Origin: Rhizobium lentis
GTDB lineage: Bacteria > Pseudomonadota > Alphaproteobacteria > Rhizobiales > Rhizobiaceae
Length of the DNA stretch: 64,000 nt
Reading direction: 5' to 3'
NCBI RefSeq assembly: GCF_014200175.1
Contig: NZ_JACHBD010000001.1
Coordinates: 186,001-250,000, forward strand
Part shown: one piece after another, positions 56,210 through 64,000 of the stretch
How the letters are laid out: the number at the start of each line of letters is the position of its first letter
How positions within the stretch are numbered: position 1 is the stretch's first letter
Translations under genes and position numbers: made by a program
Notes under the pieces: generated by a model
What the model was told of the DNA's origin: nothing
Seen by the model: the letters and a program-made list of their open reading frames with translations, nothing else
Databases searched by the model: none

Positions 56210-57291
56210 CGCTCAAATCCTTGAAGGGCTGCGCCAAGCCGCCTGTCCGCCGCCGCATCGGCTGTCAACCCGAAACGCAGCCAATCCGGCGCATAATCGA
56301 ACTTGCGGACGAGAATATGATGCCGGCAAAGATGCGTGTAAATGTCGCTCGCCCTGCTATCGGCGACAAGCGTGAACAATGCCGTTCCCCCCCTGATCCG
56401 CAACCCGGCCGCGCTCAGCGCCGCCTGCAGCGCCGCGCTGCGTTCATCGAGACAACGGCGAATCGCAGCCACATCCGAACCAAGCAGCGAGGCGGCAAGC
56501 GACAGCGCCGGGCCGGAGACCGCCCATGGGCCAAGCCAGTCCTCGAACCGCGCGAGAATATCGTCGCGCGCGATTACAAAACCGAGCCGCAGGCCGGCAA
56601 GCCCGAAGAACTTGCCGAACGAGCGGAAGATTATCAGATTGGAAAGGTCTTGCGCGCGGGCCGCGAGGCTTAGCACCGGATCAGTATCCCCGAAAGCCTC
56701 ATCGACAACAAGCAGCCCGTTTGCCGATTTCATCCGGTCGTGTAGGGCTGCCAACGCTTCGGCCGGCCATATCCGCCCGTCGGGATTGTTCGGATTAACG
56801 ACGACGGCAAGCCGATATTGACCGCCGATCGCAGCGATATCGTCGACCGGGTCGACGGCAAAACCGGCCGAGGCGAAGGCGCGCGCATATTCGCCATAAG
56901 TCGGCGACACCACGGCGACTTTGTCGTCCGTCACGGCAATCCTATTGTCCGTCACGGCGACTTTATCGTCCGTCACGGCGACCCTATCATCCGTCACGCC
57001 GAGCTGGCGTCCCTGTCGAAGCAGGCGCGGCAGAAGCTGAATCACTGATTGCGTGCCCGGCACCGGCAGCGGCAGTATCTCGCCGCTGTCATAATAATCC
57101 TGCGCCGCCCGCCTTGCCTCGTCGACCAGATAGCTGTCCGGCAGACGGTGCCAGGCCCTTGTCGGGATCTCCGGCAGGGCGAGAGGGCATGGATTGATGC
57201 CGGTGGAAAGGTCGAGCCAGTCCTGCGGCCTGCCGCCAAAAGCGGCGGCTGCGGCGGTGATGCCGCCGCCATGAACGATCGGCGCGCTCAT
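56206..57291 (-). CDS. cobC: Threonine-phosphate decarboxylase-like CobC
   Basis: A 361-residue PLP-dependent aminotransferase-fold enzyme of the CobC/CobD group, which makes the aminopropanol phosphate side arm. Visible blocks are WLDLSTGINPCPLALPEIP, VPGTQSVIQLLPRLL, VVNPNNPDGRIWPAEALAAL, LLVVDEAFGDTDPVLSLA and the PLP lysine in IFRSFGKFFGLAGLRLGFVI. Between the small domain and SPTYGEYARAF it carries an unusual run of four seven-residue repeats (VTDDKVA type), encoded by a 21-bp tandem repeat. It overlaps both cobD and cobB by 4 bp. Confidence 0.9.
   Translation of the reverse strand: MSAPIVHGGGITAAAAAFGGRPQDWLDLSTGINPCPLALPEIPTRAWHRLPDSYLVDEARRAAQDYYDSGEILPLPVPGTQSVIQLLPRLLRQGRQLGVTDDRVAVTDDKVAVTDNRIAVTDDKVAVVSPTYGEYARAFASAGFAVDPVDDIAAIGGQYRLAVVVNPNNPDGRIWPAEALAALHDRMKSANGLLVVDEAFGDTDPVLSLAARAQDLSNLIIFRSFGKFFGLAGLRLGFVIARDDILARFEDWLGPWAVSGPALSLAASLLGSDVAAIRRCLDERSAALQAALSAAGLRIRGGTALFTLVADSRASDIYTHLCRHHILVRKFDYAPDWLRFGLTADAAADRRLGAALQGFER
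56911..56994. repeat. 21-bp tandem repeat inside cobC, four units
   Basis: Four consecutive 21-bp units start at 56911, 56932, 56953 and 56974. The consensus is CACGGCGACTTTATCGTCCG plus T. Units 1, 3 and 4 differ at only a few positions; unit 2 differs more. The length is a multiple of three, so each unit adds seven residues and leaves the frame open. Confidence 0.9.
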
Positions 57292-58595
57292 CCGGTCGCT
57301 TTCGCAAGGTCGATCAGATGCATGTAGGAGCCCGCCACCTGGCCGCGCCGGAGCCCGACAGCACCGAGATCAGTGCCGAGCGCATCCTGCGCAGTAAACA
57401 GCCGCTTTCCCTCCCCCTCGGAGACGACTGTTGAATAGTGGAATTCATGCGCCGTCATGGTCCGCGCGAAGAAGGCGCCGTCGAGCGGGGTCACTCGGCG
57501 ATAGCCGAGATGGCGCCGGCGCTTGGCATAGCTGGTGACAACAGGCAGCAGGCCGAGCATTTCGTGGCGCCTGCCCTCGGCATCGATCAGCCCATCGCCC
57601 AGCACCATGTAGCCGCCGCACTCACCGTAGATCCGGATGCCGCGCGCCGCCGCATCGAGCATGCCGGCGCGGAAATTCTGCGCTTGGGAAAGCCGCCCGG
57701 CATGCAGCTCGGGATAACCGCCCGGCAGATAGATCGCGTCGGCATCAGCGGCCGGCGCCTCGTCGGCAAGCGGCGAGAAGAAGGAGATATCCGCCCCGCG
57801 CCGCCGCCAGCCAAGCAGCATATGCTCATAGGAAAAGGCGAAGGCAACATCGCGCGCCACGGCAACCCGGGCGCCGATCGGCATCAGTCGGTCGATATTG
57901 GCCGCCGACGGCCGGTTGAGGCCCTGCCTTGCGATGCGCAGCAGGAATTCGAAATTGCACTCTTCGGAAACGGCGTCCGCCGCATGGTCGATGAAATTCT
58001 CGAGGGTGGCATGTTCGCCGGCCTGGACAAGGCCGAGATGGCGTTCCGGCAAGGCCAGCGCCTTGTCGCTGCCGATCACCGCGATAACAGGCATGCGGAT
58101 CGCTTCGAGCGCCTGACGCAGCATCGCCTCGTGCCGCTCGCTGCCGACCTTGTTGAGGATGACGCCGGCAACGCGCACATCGGCGCGGAAGCCGGCAAAA
58201 CCTGATACCAGCGGCGCCACCGACTGCGACATGCGCGAGGCATCGACGACCAGCACGACGGAAAGACCGAGCTGGGCGGCAAGATCGGCCGCCGTCCCCT
58301 TCCCGTCAGCCGCCCCGTCGAACAGCCCCATCATCGCCTCGACCACGAGAATGCGGTCACCGGAACGGTGCAGCGTGGCATTGGCCGAGATCAGCTCCGG
58401 TCGCATCGCCCAGGGGTCGAAATTTAGGCAGGCCGTTCCGTTTGCCGCCGCATGGAAGGCGGGATCGATGTAATCGGGCCCGGCCTTTCCCGGCGCGACC
58501 GCGATGCCGCGCCGGCGAAGCGCCCTCAGCAGCCCAAGCGTTACCGTCGTCTTGCCGGCGCCGGAGGAAGGGGCTGCGATCAGGAGTCCGCTCAT
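57288..58595 (-). CDS. cobB: Cobyrinic (hydrogenobyrinic) acid a,c-diamide synthase
   Basis: A 435-residue CobB/CbiA amidotransferase. The N-terminal P-loop domain has IAAPSSGAGKTTVTLGLLRA and KAGPDYIDPAFHAAANGTAC; the C-terminal class I glutamine amidotransferase domain has YLPGGYPELHAGRLSQAQNF and the nucleophile cysteine in IYGECGGYMVLGDGL. It amidates the a and c side chains of the corrin ring. It overlaps cobC at one end and cobA at the other by 4 bp each. Confidence 0.93.
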   Translation of the reverse strand: MSGLLIAAPSSGAGKTTVTLGLLRALRRRGIAVAPGKAGPDYIDPAFHAAANGTACLNFDPWAMRPELISANATLHRSGDRILVVEAMMGLFDGAADGKGTAADLAAQLGLSVVLVVDASRMSQSVAPLVSGFAGFRADVRVAGVILNKVGSERHEAMLRQALEAIRMPVIAVIGSDKALALPERHLGLVQAGEHATLENFIDHAADAVSEECNFEFLLRIARQGLNRPSAANIDRLMPIGARVAVARDVAFAFSYEHMLLGWRRRGADISFFSPLADEAPAADADAIYLPGGYPELHAGRLSQAQNFRAGMLDAAARGIRIYGECGGYMVLGDGLIDAEGRRHEMLGLLPVVTSYAKRRRHLGYRRVTPLDGAFFARTMTAHEFHYSTVVSEGEGKRLFTAQDALGTDLGAVGLRRGQVAGSYMHLIDLAKATG

Positions 58596-59431
58596 GCCGT
58601 CACCTTGCCGGAGCGCCCAAAAGGATCAGGCTGCAGCCGCCTGCCTGCAAGGGCGCCGAGCCAGTCGAGCGAGGCCCGCAGCCGCACCACTTCACCGACC
58701 ACGACGATCGCCGGCGGCTCGAGCCCGGAGGCTTCAGCTGCATCGGTCGCTGCGCCGAGCGTCGTCTCCAGCACCTGTTGCGCGCCGGTCGCCGCGTTGC
58801 AGACGAAAGCCACGGGCTCGGATGCCGAGCGGCCCGACGCCATTAGATTGGCGCTGATCTGGGCGATATGCTTCATCGCCATATACATGACGATGACAGG
58901 AGAACCCTTGCCGATCGCTTCCCAATTGATCGCATCGGGCACGATCCCGGAGGAATCATGGCCGGTGAGAAAGGTCACGGCATGATTGATCTCCCGATGC
59001 GTCACCGGAATGCCGGCATAGGCAAGCCCGCCGATACCCGCGGTAATGCCCGGCACGATGCGGAAGGGGATGTTGTGCTCGACCAGCGTCAGAGCCTCTT
59101 CCCCGCCCCGCCCGAAGACGAAGGGATCGCCGCCCTTCAGCCGCAGCACTCGCTTGCCGGCGCGCGCCAGCTCCACCAGCCGGAGCGAAATATCCCGCTG
59201 CTTGGCAGACGGCTTGCCGCCGCGTTTTCCGGCATATTCCAATTCCGCGCCTGGCCGTGCGAGCTTCAGACAGTCCTCGTTGACCAGCGCGTCATGCACG
59301 AGCACATCCGCCTCCGCCAACCCCTTGGCGGCAAGCAGCGTCAACAGGCCGGGATCGCCGGGACCGGCTCCGACGAGCCAGACACTGCCCGGCTCCAGCG
59401 CCGGCAGATGTGAGAATGGGCTGTTCATCAT
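58592..59431 (-). CDS. cobA: Uroporphyrinogen-III C-methyltransferase
   Basis: A 279-residue SUMT. Family motifs are VWLVGAGPGDPGLLTLLAAK (N-terminal SAM/tetrapyrrole binding), VLRLKGGDPFVFGRGGEEAL, the PGITAGIGGLAYAGIPVTHR block and VIVMYMAMKHIAQIS. It adds methyl groups at C2 and C7 of uroporphyrinogen III, the entry step to cobalamin. It is a stand-alone CobA without the siroheme-synthase domain. The stop overlaps the cobB start. Confidence 0.93.
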   Translation of the reverse strand: MMNSPFSHLPALEPGSVWLVGAGPGDPGLLTLLAAKGLAEADVLVHDALVNEDCLKLARPGAELEYAGKRGGKPSAKQRDISLRLVELARAGKRVLRLKGGDPFVFGRGGEEALTLVEHNIPFRIVPGITAGIGGLAYAGIPVTHREINHAVTFLTGHDSSGIVPDAINWEAIGKGSPVIVMYMAMKHIAQISANLMASGRSASEPVAFVCNAATGAQQVLETTLGAATDAAEASGLEPPAIVVVGEVVRLRASLDWLGALAGRRLQPDPFGRSGKVTA

Positions 59432-59599
59432 TTTGTTGATCTAGGCCCACCAAGGATCAAGGTCAACGCCGCCCGCGCCACCTCACTTGAAGTTGCTGAG
59501 ACGGCAATGACTCACTTAACGAGGAAACGGATTCGAATTCTCGGAAAAGCCGGACAAGGCTATGAATTTTATAATGAATAACGCTCCCCTCCATCGCAT

Positions 59600-59676
59600 C
59601 GTCATCCTCGGCCTTGTGCCGATCTGCTGCCCTAACAAACGGAGGCAGATGCTCGGGACAAGCCCCAGCATGACGA
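59600..59676. repeat. RIME-like palindromic element, copy D
   Basis: CGTCATCCTCGGCCTTGTGC followed by CGATCTGC, and, 15 bases on, GGCAGATGCTCGGGACAAGC with CCCAGCATGACG. It is the most diverged of the four related elements and lies in the 296-bp gap between cobA and the nucleoside hydrolase gene. Confidence 0.55.
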
Positions 59677-59727
59677 AAGAGGCGTTGGCAGCCCTTGTCA
59701 GCAGTCTGTAACCGACCTTCTACCGTA

Positions 59728-60678
59728 TCAAGCCCGAAGCAACGTATCACGGATCAGCTCGAGCACCTTTTGCGACTCGATTCCCGTAGCGACGATCTGG
59801 CTCGGCAGTCCATCCCAGTCGCCCGGCGGGAAACGGCGGCCATCCGGTTTGACCACCGTCTGGCCATCGGCGATGCCGCCGCAGACGACGCGCACCGCGC
59901 CGGTGATGGTGGTGAAAAGCTCGGGCGCCACGACGTAAACAGCGGCGCAGCTGTCATGCACCATCATGCCGTCATCCACCGCATGGGTGTAGAAATCGAT
60001 GTAATGCTGCGACAGCCCGTCGAGCAGCTTCACCGCGCCGTCGCCCTTGGCCGCCATTGCGCCGAGATAGCTGCGGCTCATCGTGGTGATCGAGGTGACG
60101 TCGAGGCCGATGACGACCACTTTCCACGGCGCCGTCATGACGATGTCTGCCGCTTCGGGATCGCCGTGAATATTGGCTTCGGCGACCGGCGAGACATTGC
60201 CCGGCACGTAGAAATTGCCGCCCATGATGACAACATCCTTCACCAGGCCGGCAATCTCGGGGTCTTCCTTCAGCGCCATCGCCAGATTGGTCATCCGCCC
60301 GACGGCCACCAGCCTGACTTCGCCGGGATTGGCCCGCACCGTGTCGATGATGAAGCGGTGTGCCGGCCGGGAATCGAGCGGCAGGTCGATTGTGTGCGGT
60401 ACCTCGATATTGCCGAGGCCGTTGTCCCCATGCACCATGGCCGGCCATTCCCGCTCGGCGCGCGCCGCATCGATGGTGACGCTCGCGCCCTTGGCGACCG
60501 GTGCCGGAATATCCCATTCGCGCTTGAGGAAAAGCGCATTGCGCGTCGTCGTCTCGACCGAGGCATTGCCGAAAACGGTGGTGATGCCGATCAGATCGAT
60601 CTCGGGATGGCGGTGCAGGAAAAGAAGCGCCATGGCGTCATCGACGCCGGGATCCGTGTCATAAATGACCTTGTGCAT
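59728..60678 (-). CDS. Inosine-uridine preferring nucleoside hydrolase
   Basis: A 316-residue nucleoside hydrolase. The calcium-binding aspartate cluster is VIYDTDPGVDDAMALLFLHR at the N-terminus; LVAVGRMTNLAMALKEDPEI, VVIMGGNFYVPGNVSPVAEA and NIHGDPEAADIVM are the other family blocks, and the active-site histidine is in the MVHDSCAAVYVVAPELF region. It hydrolyses ribonucleosides to base and ribose for salvage. It interrupts the cob gene run and shows no obvious link to it. Confidence 0.9.
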   Translation of the reverse strand: MHKVIYDTDPGVDDAMALLFLHRHPEIDLIGITTVFGNASVETTTRNALFLKREWDIPAPVAKGASVTIDAARAEREWPAMVHGDNGLGNIEVPHTIDLPLDSRPAHRFIIDTVRANPGEVRLVAVGRMTNLAMALKEDPEIAGLVKDVVIMGGNFYVPGNVSPVAEANIHGDPEAADIVMTAPWKVVVIGLDVTSITTMSRSYLGAMAAKGDGAVKLLDGLSQHYIDFYTHAVDDGMMVHDSCAAVYVVAPELFTTITGAVRVVCGGIADGQTVVKPDGRRFPPGDWDGLPSQIVATGIESQKVLELIRDTLLRA

Positions 60679-60746
60679 GATTGTCCTCTAGATATGATCG
60701 CTGACTTGCCGGTCGGCGCCGCGAGTTGGCGCCAACATAACGACCG

Positions 60747-61166
60747 TCAGGCTTTCTGCAACCCGATGCGGGCAATCGCCGCTGTCGCATGCGTGGATTT
60801 GATCTTGCCAAGCACCAGTTCGGCATCTGCGCCGATAGCCGCAAGCGCTGCCGATTCCGCCACGCCATGGCAGCCGACGCGGGCAAAGACGACGGCGGAG
60901 GGATTTTTGAGCCGCGGCGTTTCCTGCTCCAGCCGCAGTGCATCGAAGAAAACGGCAGGCACGGCAAAATGCGCCGCAACGGCAAGGATCGCCGCTTCTT
61001 GCCCGCGGCTGTCGACGGAAGCGACAGCAGCAAGCTCCGACCCGCCGATGCCAGCCACCTTCAACGCCTCGCCGGCAAGCGCCAGCATCTCCGCAGGCGG
61101 CGTTCCGCGCTCGCAGCCGAGCCCGAGCACATGTCGCCTTGTGCTATCGAAAGAAATATCACTCAT
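60747..61166 (-). CDS. cobE: CobE/CbiG C-terminal family cobalamin biosynthesis protein
   Basis: A 139-residue protein of the CobE (CbiG C-terminal) family. Visible blocks are HVLGLGCERGTPPAEMLALA near the N-terminus, LAAVASVDSRGQEAAILAVA and VGCHGVAESAALAAIGADAE. It is required for cobalamin synthesis in the aerobic pathway; its exact reaction is not settled. The start at 61166 is chosen because the family N-terminus begins there. Divergent from the TauE/SafE gene. Confidence 0.88.
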   Translation of the reverse strand: MSDISFDSTRRHVLGLGCERGTPPAEMLALAGEALKVAGIGGSELAAVASVDSRGQEAAILAVAAHFAVPAVFFDALRLEQETPRLKNPSAVVFARVGCHGVAESAALAAIGADAELVLGKIKSTHATAAIARIGLQKA

Positions 61167-61265
61167 GGAAACCGTCGAATGCGCCCTCGCTGTGTCCTCG
61201 CAGCCATTGCAGCTTGGAAGGGGAAATGCAACAAGACCGGCGGAACGCTCTCCTGGAATAGCCTT

Positions 61266-62051
61266 TTGCCTGACATCGCCCTCCATCTGCTTCTGCTGCT
61301 CTGCGCGGCTGCCTTCTTTGCCGGTTTCGTCGATGCCATTGCCGGCGGCGGCGGCCTGATCACCGTCCCCGCCATGCTGATTGCCGGCATTCCGCCGCTG
61401 CAGACGCTCGGCACCAACAAGGTGCAGTCGATCTTCGGCGCCGCCTCGGCAACACTCGCCTATGCCCGCAAGGGCCATGTGCAGCTGCACGAACAGCTGC
61501 CGATGGCGCTGATGGCCGTGATGGGCGGGGCGATCGGCGCCGCCCTTGCCACCATCGTGCCCGGACAGGTGCTGCAGGCGATCATGCCGGTGCTGCTCCT
61601 GGCGATCGCGATCTTCTTTGCCGTCAAGCCGAACCTCAACGATCTCGACAAACACCGGATCATCACGCCTTTCGTCTTCGGCCTGACCTTCGTGCCAGCC
61701 ATCGGCTTTTACGACGGCATCTTCGGCCCCGGCACCGGTTCCTTCTTCATGCTCGCCTTCGTCACGCTGGCCGGCTTCGGCGTGCTGAAGGCGACCGCCC
61801 ATACCAAGCTTCTCAATCTCGGCTCCAACCTCGGCGCGCTCATCGTCTTCGCGAGTTTCGGCGCGATCCTGTGGAAAATCGGTCTGTTGATGGGTATCTG
61901 CCAGTTCCTCGGCGCGCAGCTAGGCTCACGGCTCGCCATGCGCATCGGCGCCAAGCTGATCAAACCGCTGCTCGTCATCGTCTGCCTGGCATTGGCGGTA
62001 AAGCTGCTCGCCGATCCCGCGAACCCGTTGCGCGTCTGGCTCGGCGCCTAA
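61266..62051 (+). CDS. TauE/SafE-family membrane permease
   Basis: A protein of about 261 residues with seven or eight hydrophobic segments, matching TauE/SafE permeases: FFAGFVDAIAGGGGLITVPA near the N-terminus, TNKVQSIFGAASATLAYARK, VPAIGFYDGIFGPGTGSFFM and THAKLLN-type block TAHTKLLNLGSNLGALIVFA. The start is uncertain: TTG at 61266 gives the usual length, while an ATG at 61179 would add 29 residues of unlikely sequence. Substrates in the family are sulphur oxoanions or other anions. In cob neighbourhoods such permeases have been suggested to move cobalt, but that is unproven here. Confidence 0.82.
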   Translation: MPDIALHLLLLLCAAAFFAGFVDAIAGGGGLITVPAMLIAGIPPLQTLGTNKVQSIFGAASATLAYARKGHVQLHEQLPMALMAVMGGAIGAALATIVPGQVLQAIMPVLLLAIAIFFAVKPNLNDLDKHRIITPFVFGLTFVPAIGFYDGIFGPGTGSFFMLAFVTLAGFGVLKATAHTKLLNLGSNLGALIVFASFGAILWKIGLLMGICQFLGAQLGSRLAMRIGAKLIKPLLVIVCLALAVKLLADPANPLRVWLGA

Positions 62052-62071
62052 CCGCCGACCCTCCAAGCGCC

Positions 62072-62707
62072 TCAGAACTCGACGCCTGCCTGGCCCTTGA
62101 TCCCCGAGCGGAAGGGATGCTTGATAAGCTCCATCTCGGTCACGAGATCGGCAATCTCGATCAGCTCATCCTTGGCGTTGCGCCCTGTCATCACGACATG
62201 CGTCATGTGGGGCTTCTCTGTTTTCAGGAACGCCACCACCTCGCTGATATCGAGATAGTCGTAGCGCAATGCGATGTTGATCTCGTCGAGCAACACCATC
62301 GAATTTCGCTCGTCGCGGATCAGTTCCTTGGCCTTTTCCCAGGCGGCCGAGGCGGCTGCAACGTCGCGGGCGCGGTCCTGCGTTTCCCAGGTAAAACCCT
62401 CGCCCATCGTGTGGAACTGGCAGAGATCGGAGAAATGCTTCTCGATCAGATCGCGTTCGCCGGTCCACATCGCTCCCTTGATGAACTGGACAACGGCTGA
62501 TGGCTTGCCGTGGGCAATGTGGCGGAAGATCATGCCGAAGGCGGCCGACGACTTACCCTTGCCCTTGCCGGTATGGACAATGATCAGCCCCTTGCCGTCC
62601 GTCTTTGTCGCCATGATCTTGTCGCGTGCGGCCTTCTTCTTCGCCATCTTCTCGGCGTGGCGTGCATCATCCTTGGCCGCTTCGTTTTCCGGAGTTTCGT
62701 CGTTCAT
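62072..62707 (-). CDS. cobO: Cob(I)yrinic acid a,c-diamide adenosyltransferase
   Basis: A 211-residue CobO/BtuR-type adenosyltransferase. The P-loop is LIIVHTGKGKGKSSAAFGMI (about residues 40-59), and further motifs are VVQFIKGAMWTGERDLIEK, MVLLDEINIALRYDYLDISE and THVVMTGRNAKDELIEIADL. A basic, lysine-rich N-terminus precedes the P-loop. It adenosylates the corrin cobalt. The start overlaps the cobN stop by 4 bp. Confidence 0.93.
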   Translation of the reverse strand: MNDETPENEAAKDDARHAEKMAKKKAARDKIMATKTDGKGLIIVHTGKGKGKSSAAFGMIFRHIAHGKPSAVVQFIKGAMWTGERDLIEKHFSDLCQFHTMGEGFTWETQDRARDVAAASAAWEKAKELIRDERNSMVLLDEINIALRYDYLDISEVVAFLKTEKPHMTHVVMTGRNAKDELIEIADLVTEMELIKHPFRSGIKGQAGVEF

Positions 62708-64000
62708 CGCTGCACCTCATTCAGTTGCGTGGCGACCAGGTCGAACCGGGCCGAATTGCTGCGCGGCGCCCAGAGCTCGCGGTCGATCGCCTCGCGCAGC
62801 CGCTCCTTCATCTCGTCGAATGCCGCAGCGCTCTTCTCGACCATGAAATCGCGCACGGCGGGATCGGCGACGAAAGCCTGATAGACCGCTTCGAAATGAT
62901 GCGCGCCGACCGCCCCCGTCGTCGCCGCGAAGGCGAAGAGATAGTCGACCGTGGCGGCGATTTCGGCCGCTCCCTTGTAGCCGTGGCGCATGACGCCGGA
63001 TATCCATTTCGGATTGACCACGCGCCCGCGCACCACGCGGCCGATCTCTTCCTCCAGCGAACGGATCACCGGCCGCTCCGGTCTCGAATGATCATTATGA
63101 TAGATTGCGGGACGCGCGCCGCTCAGTGACTCGGCCGCAGCCGCCATACCACCCTCGAACTGGTAATAGTCGTCGCTGTCGAGCAGGTCATGCTCGCGGT
63201 TGTCCTGGTTCTGAACGACGGCTTGCACCGATCGTAGCCGCTCCTCGAACAAGCCGCGTTCGGCCTTGCCCTCCTCGCCGGCGCCATAGGCATAGCTGCC
63301 CCAGACGAGATAGGCCTCGGCGAGATCGGCGCGCCGCTCCCAGCCCTTTTCGTCGATCAGCGCCTGCAAACCGGCGCCGTAAGCGCCGGGTTTCGAGCCG
63401 AAGACCCGGTAACCCGCCCGCCGTTTCGCCGAGGCGGCGTCGAGACCGGCGGCAGCAAGCCTTGCCGCTTCGCCGCGCATGCGCGCTGCGACCGGATTGT
63501 CGGCATCGTCCTCTTCGAGCGCGCCGACGGCGCGAACCGCCTTGTCGAACAAGGCGATCTGCTCGGGAAAAGCGTCGCGAAAGAAGCCGGAAATTCTGAG
63601 AGTCACGTCAACGCGAGGCCGCCCAAGCACCGCCTGCGGTATGATCTCATAACCGGTGACCCGCCGCGAGCTCATATCCCAGAGCGGCTTGACGCCGATC
63701 AGCGCCAGCGCCTGGGCGATATCGTCGCCGCCGGTGCGCATGTTCGACGTCCCCCAGGCCGTCAGGCCGAAGGTATCAGGCCATTCGCCGTGGTCCTGCA
63801 CATAGCGGCGTACCAGCAGTTCTGCCGATTTCCTGCCAAGTTCGTAAGCCGCCGGCGTCGGCACCGCGCGGCTGTCGACCGAATAGAAATTGCGGCCTGT
63901 CGGCAGCACATCGGGCCGCCCGCGCGTCGGCGCACCGGAGGGACCGGGTGCGACGAAGCGGCCGTCGAGGCCGGCAAGCAGGCCGGATATCTCCGCCGGG
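62704..64000 (-). CDS. cobN: Cobaltochelatase subunit CobN (C-terminal part)
   Basis: The frame is open from the stop at 62704 to the window edge at 64000, so only about 431 C-terminal residues are present of a protein usually near 1,250. Characteristic blocks are GLDGRFVAPGPSGAPTRGRP, DVLPTGRNFYSVDSRAVPTP, WGTSNMRTGGDDIAQALALI, GVKPLWDMSSRRVTGYEIIP and VNPKWISGVMRHGYKGAAEI. CobN is the large subunit of the ATP-dependent cobaltochelatase (CobNST). No true start lies inside the window. Confidence 0.92.
   Translation of the reverse strand, partial: PAEISGLLAGLDGRFVAPGPSGAPTRGRPDVLPTGRNFYSVDSRAVPTPAAYELGRKSAELLVRRYVQDHGEWPDTFGLTAWGTSNMRTGGDDIAQALALIGVKPLWDMSSRRVTGYEIIPQAVLGRPRVDVTLRISGFFRDAFPEQIALFDKAVRAVGALEEDDADNPVAARMRGEAARLAAAGLDAASAKRRAGYRVFGSKPGAYGAGLQALIDEKGWERRADLAEAYLVWGSYAYGAGEEGKAERGLFEERLRSVQAVVQNQDNREHDLLDSDDYYQFEGGMAAAAESLSGARPAIYHNDHSRPERPVIRSLEEEIGRVVRGRVVNPKWISGVMRHGYKGAAEIAATVDYLFAFAATTGAVGAHHFEAVYQAFVADPAVRDFMVEKSAAAFDEMKERLREAIDRELWAPRSNSARFDLVATQLNEVQR

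Noticed and set aside
59695..61359. 554-codon plus-strand frame
   Set aside because: Antisense to the nucleoside hydrolase and cobE genes; long only because high-GC DNA has few stop codons.

Overview
The window looks like a stretch of the main chromosome of a fast-growing Rhizobium, probably the R. etli / R. leguminosarum group. The reasons are the complete acpXL-fabZXL-fabF2XL-fabF1XL-adh-lpxXL cluster for the very-long-chain lipid A acyl group, aerobic-type cob genes (cobN, cobO, cobE, cobB, cobC, cobA), a RopA-like porin, usg, and several GC-rich palindromic intergenic elements of rhizobial type. All of this is inferred from protein motifs and gene order; no database search was run. I saw no tRNA, rRNA, CRISPR array, insertion sequence or prophage.

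Layout. 0-8 kb: usg, a DUF2270 membrane protein, a TPR-methyltransferase, a GST-ArsR-SRPBCC operon facing a second ArsR-SRPBCC operon with two DUF1801 genes between them, an alkyltransferase-like gene, a HIBADH-family dehydrogenase and an AlkD-like gene. 8-16 kb: small metal-binding, CBS and membrane proteins, a decayed LysR gene, a major porin, an Lrp/AsnC regulator, a uracil-DNA glycosylase, a secreted nuclease-fold protein and a sensor kinase. 16-26 kb: dgkA, cobT/cobS, a membrane aspartic protease, an MFS exporter behind a putative leader-peptide attenuator, an EamA-like protein, a LysR regulator, an SDR and a two-gene ABC exporter.

26-40 kb is a carbohydrate block: GH43 beta-xylosidase, aldo/keto reductase, Gfo/Idh/MocA dehydrogenase, TIM-barrel isomerase, GH2 beta-mannosidase, a complete CUT1 sugar ABC transporter and a divergent LacI regulator. 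Together they would import an oligosaccharide, hydrolyse it in the cytoplasm and oxidise or isomerise the sugars. 40-48 kb: a C39-like / DdlA / ATPase trio, a methyltransferase, one intact and one frameshifted GNAT gene, gnd, an AraC-SRPBCC-VOC operon and a PAS protein.

48-54 kb is the lipid A very-long-chain fatty acid cluster; its second ketosynthase appears to lack the catalytic cysteine. 54-64 kb: an FNR-type gene remnant, an L,D-transpeptidase, then most of a cobalamin pathway on the minus strand (cbiB/cobD, cobC with a 21-bp tandem repeat inside it, cobB, cobA, cobE, cobO, and cobN running off the end), interrupted by a nucleoside hydrolase and a TauE/SafE permease.
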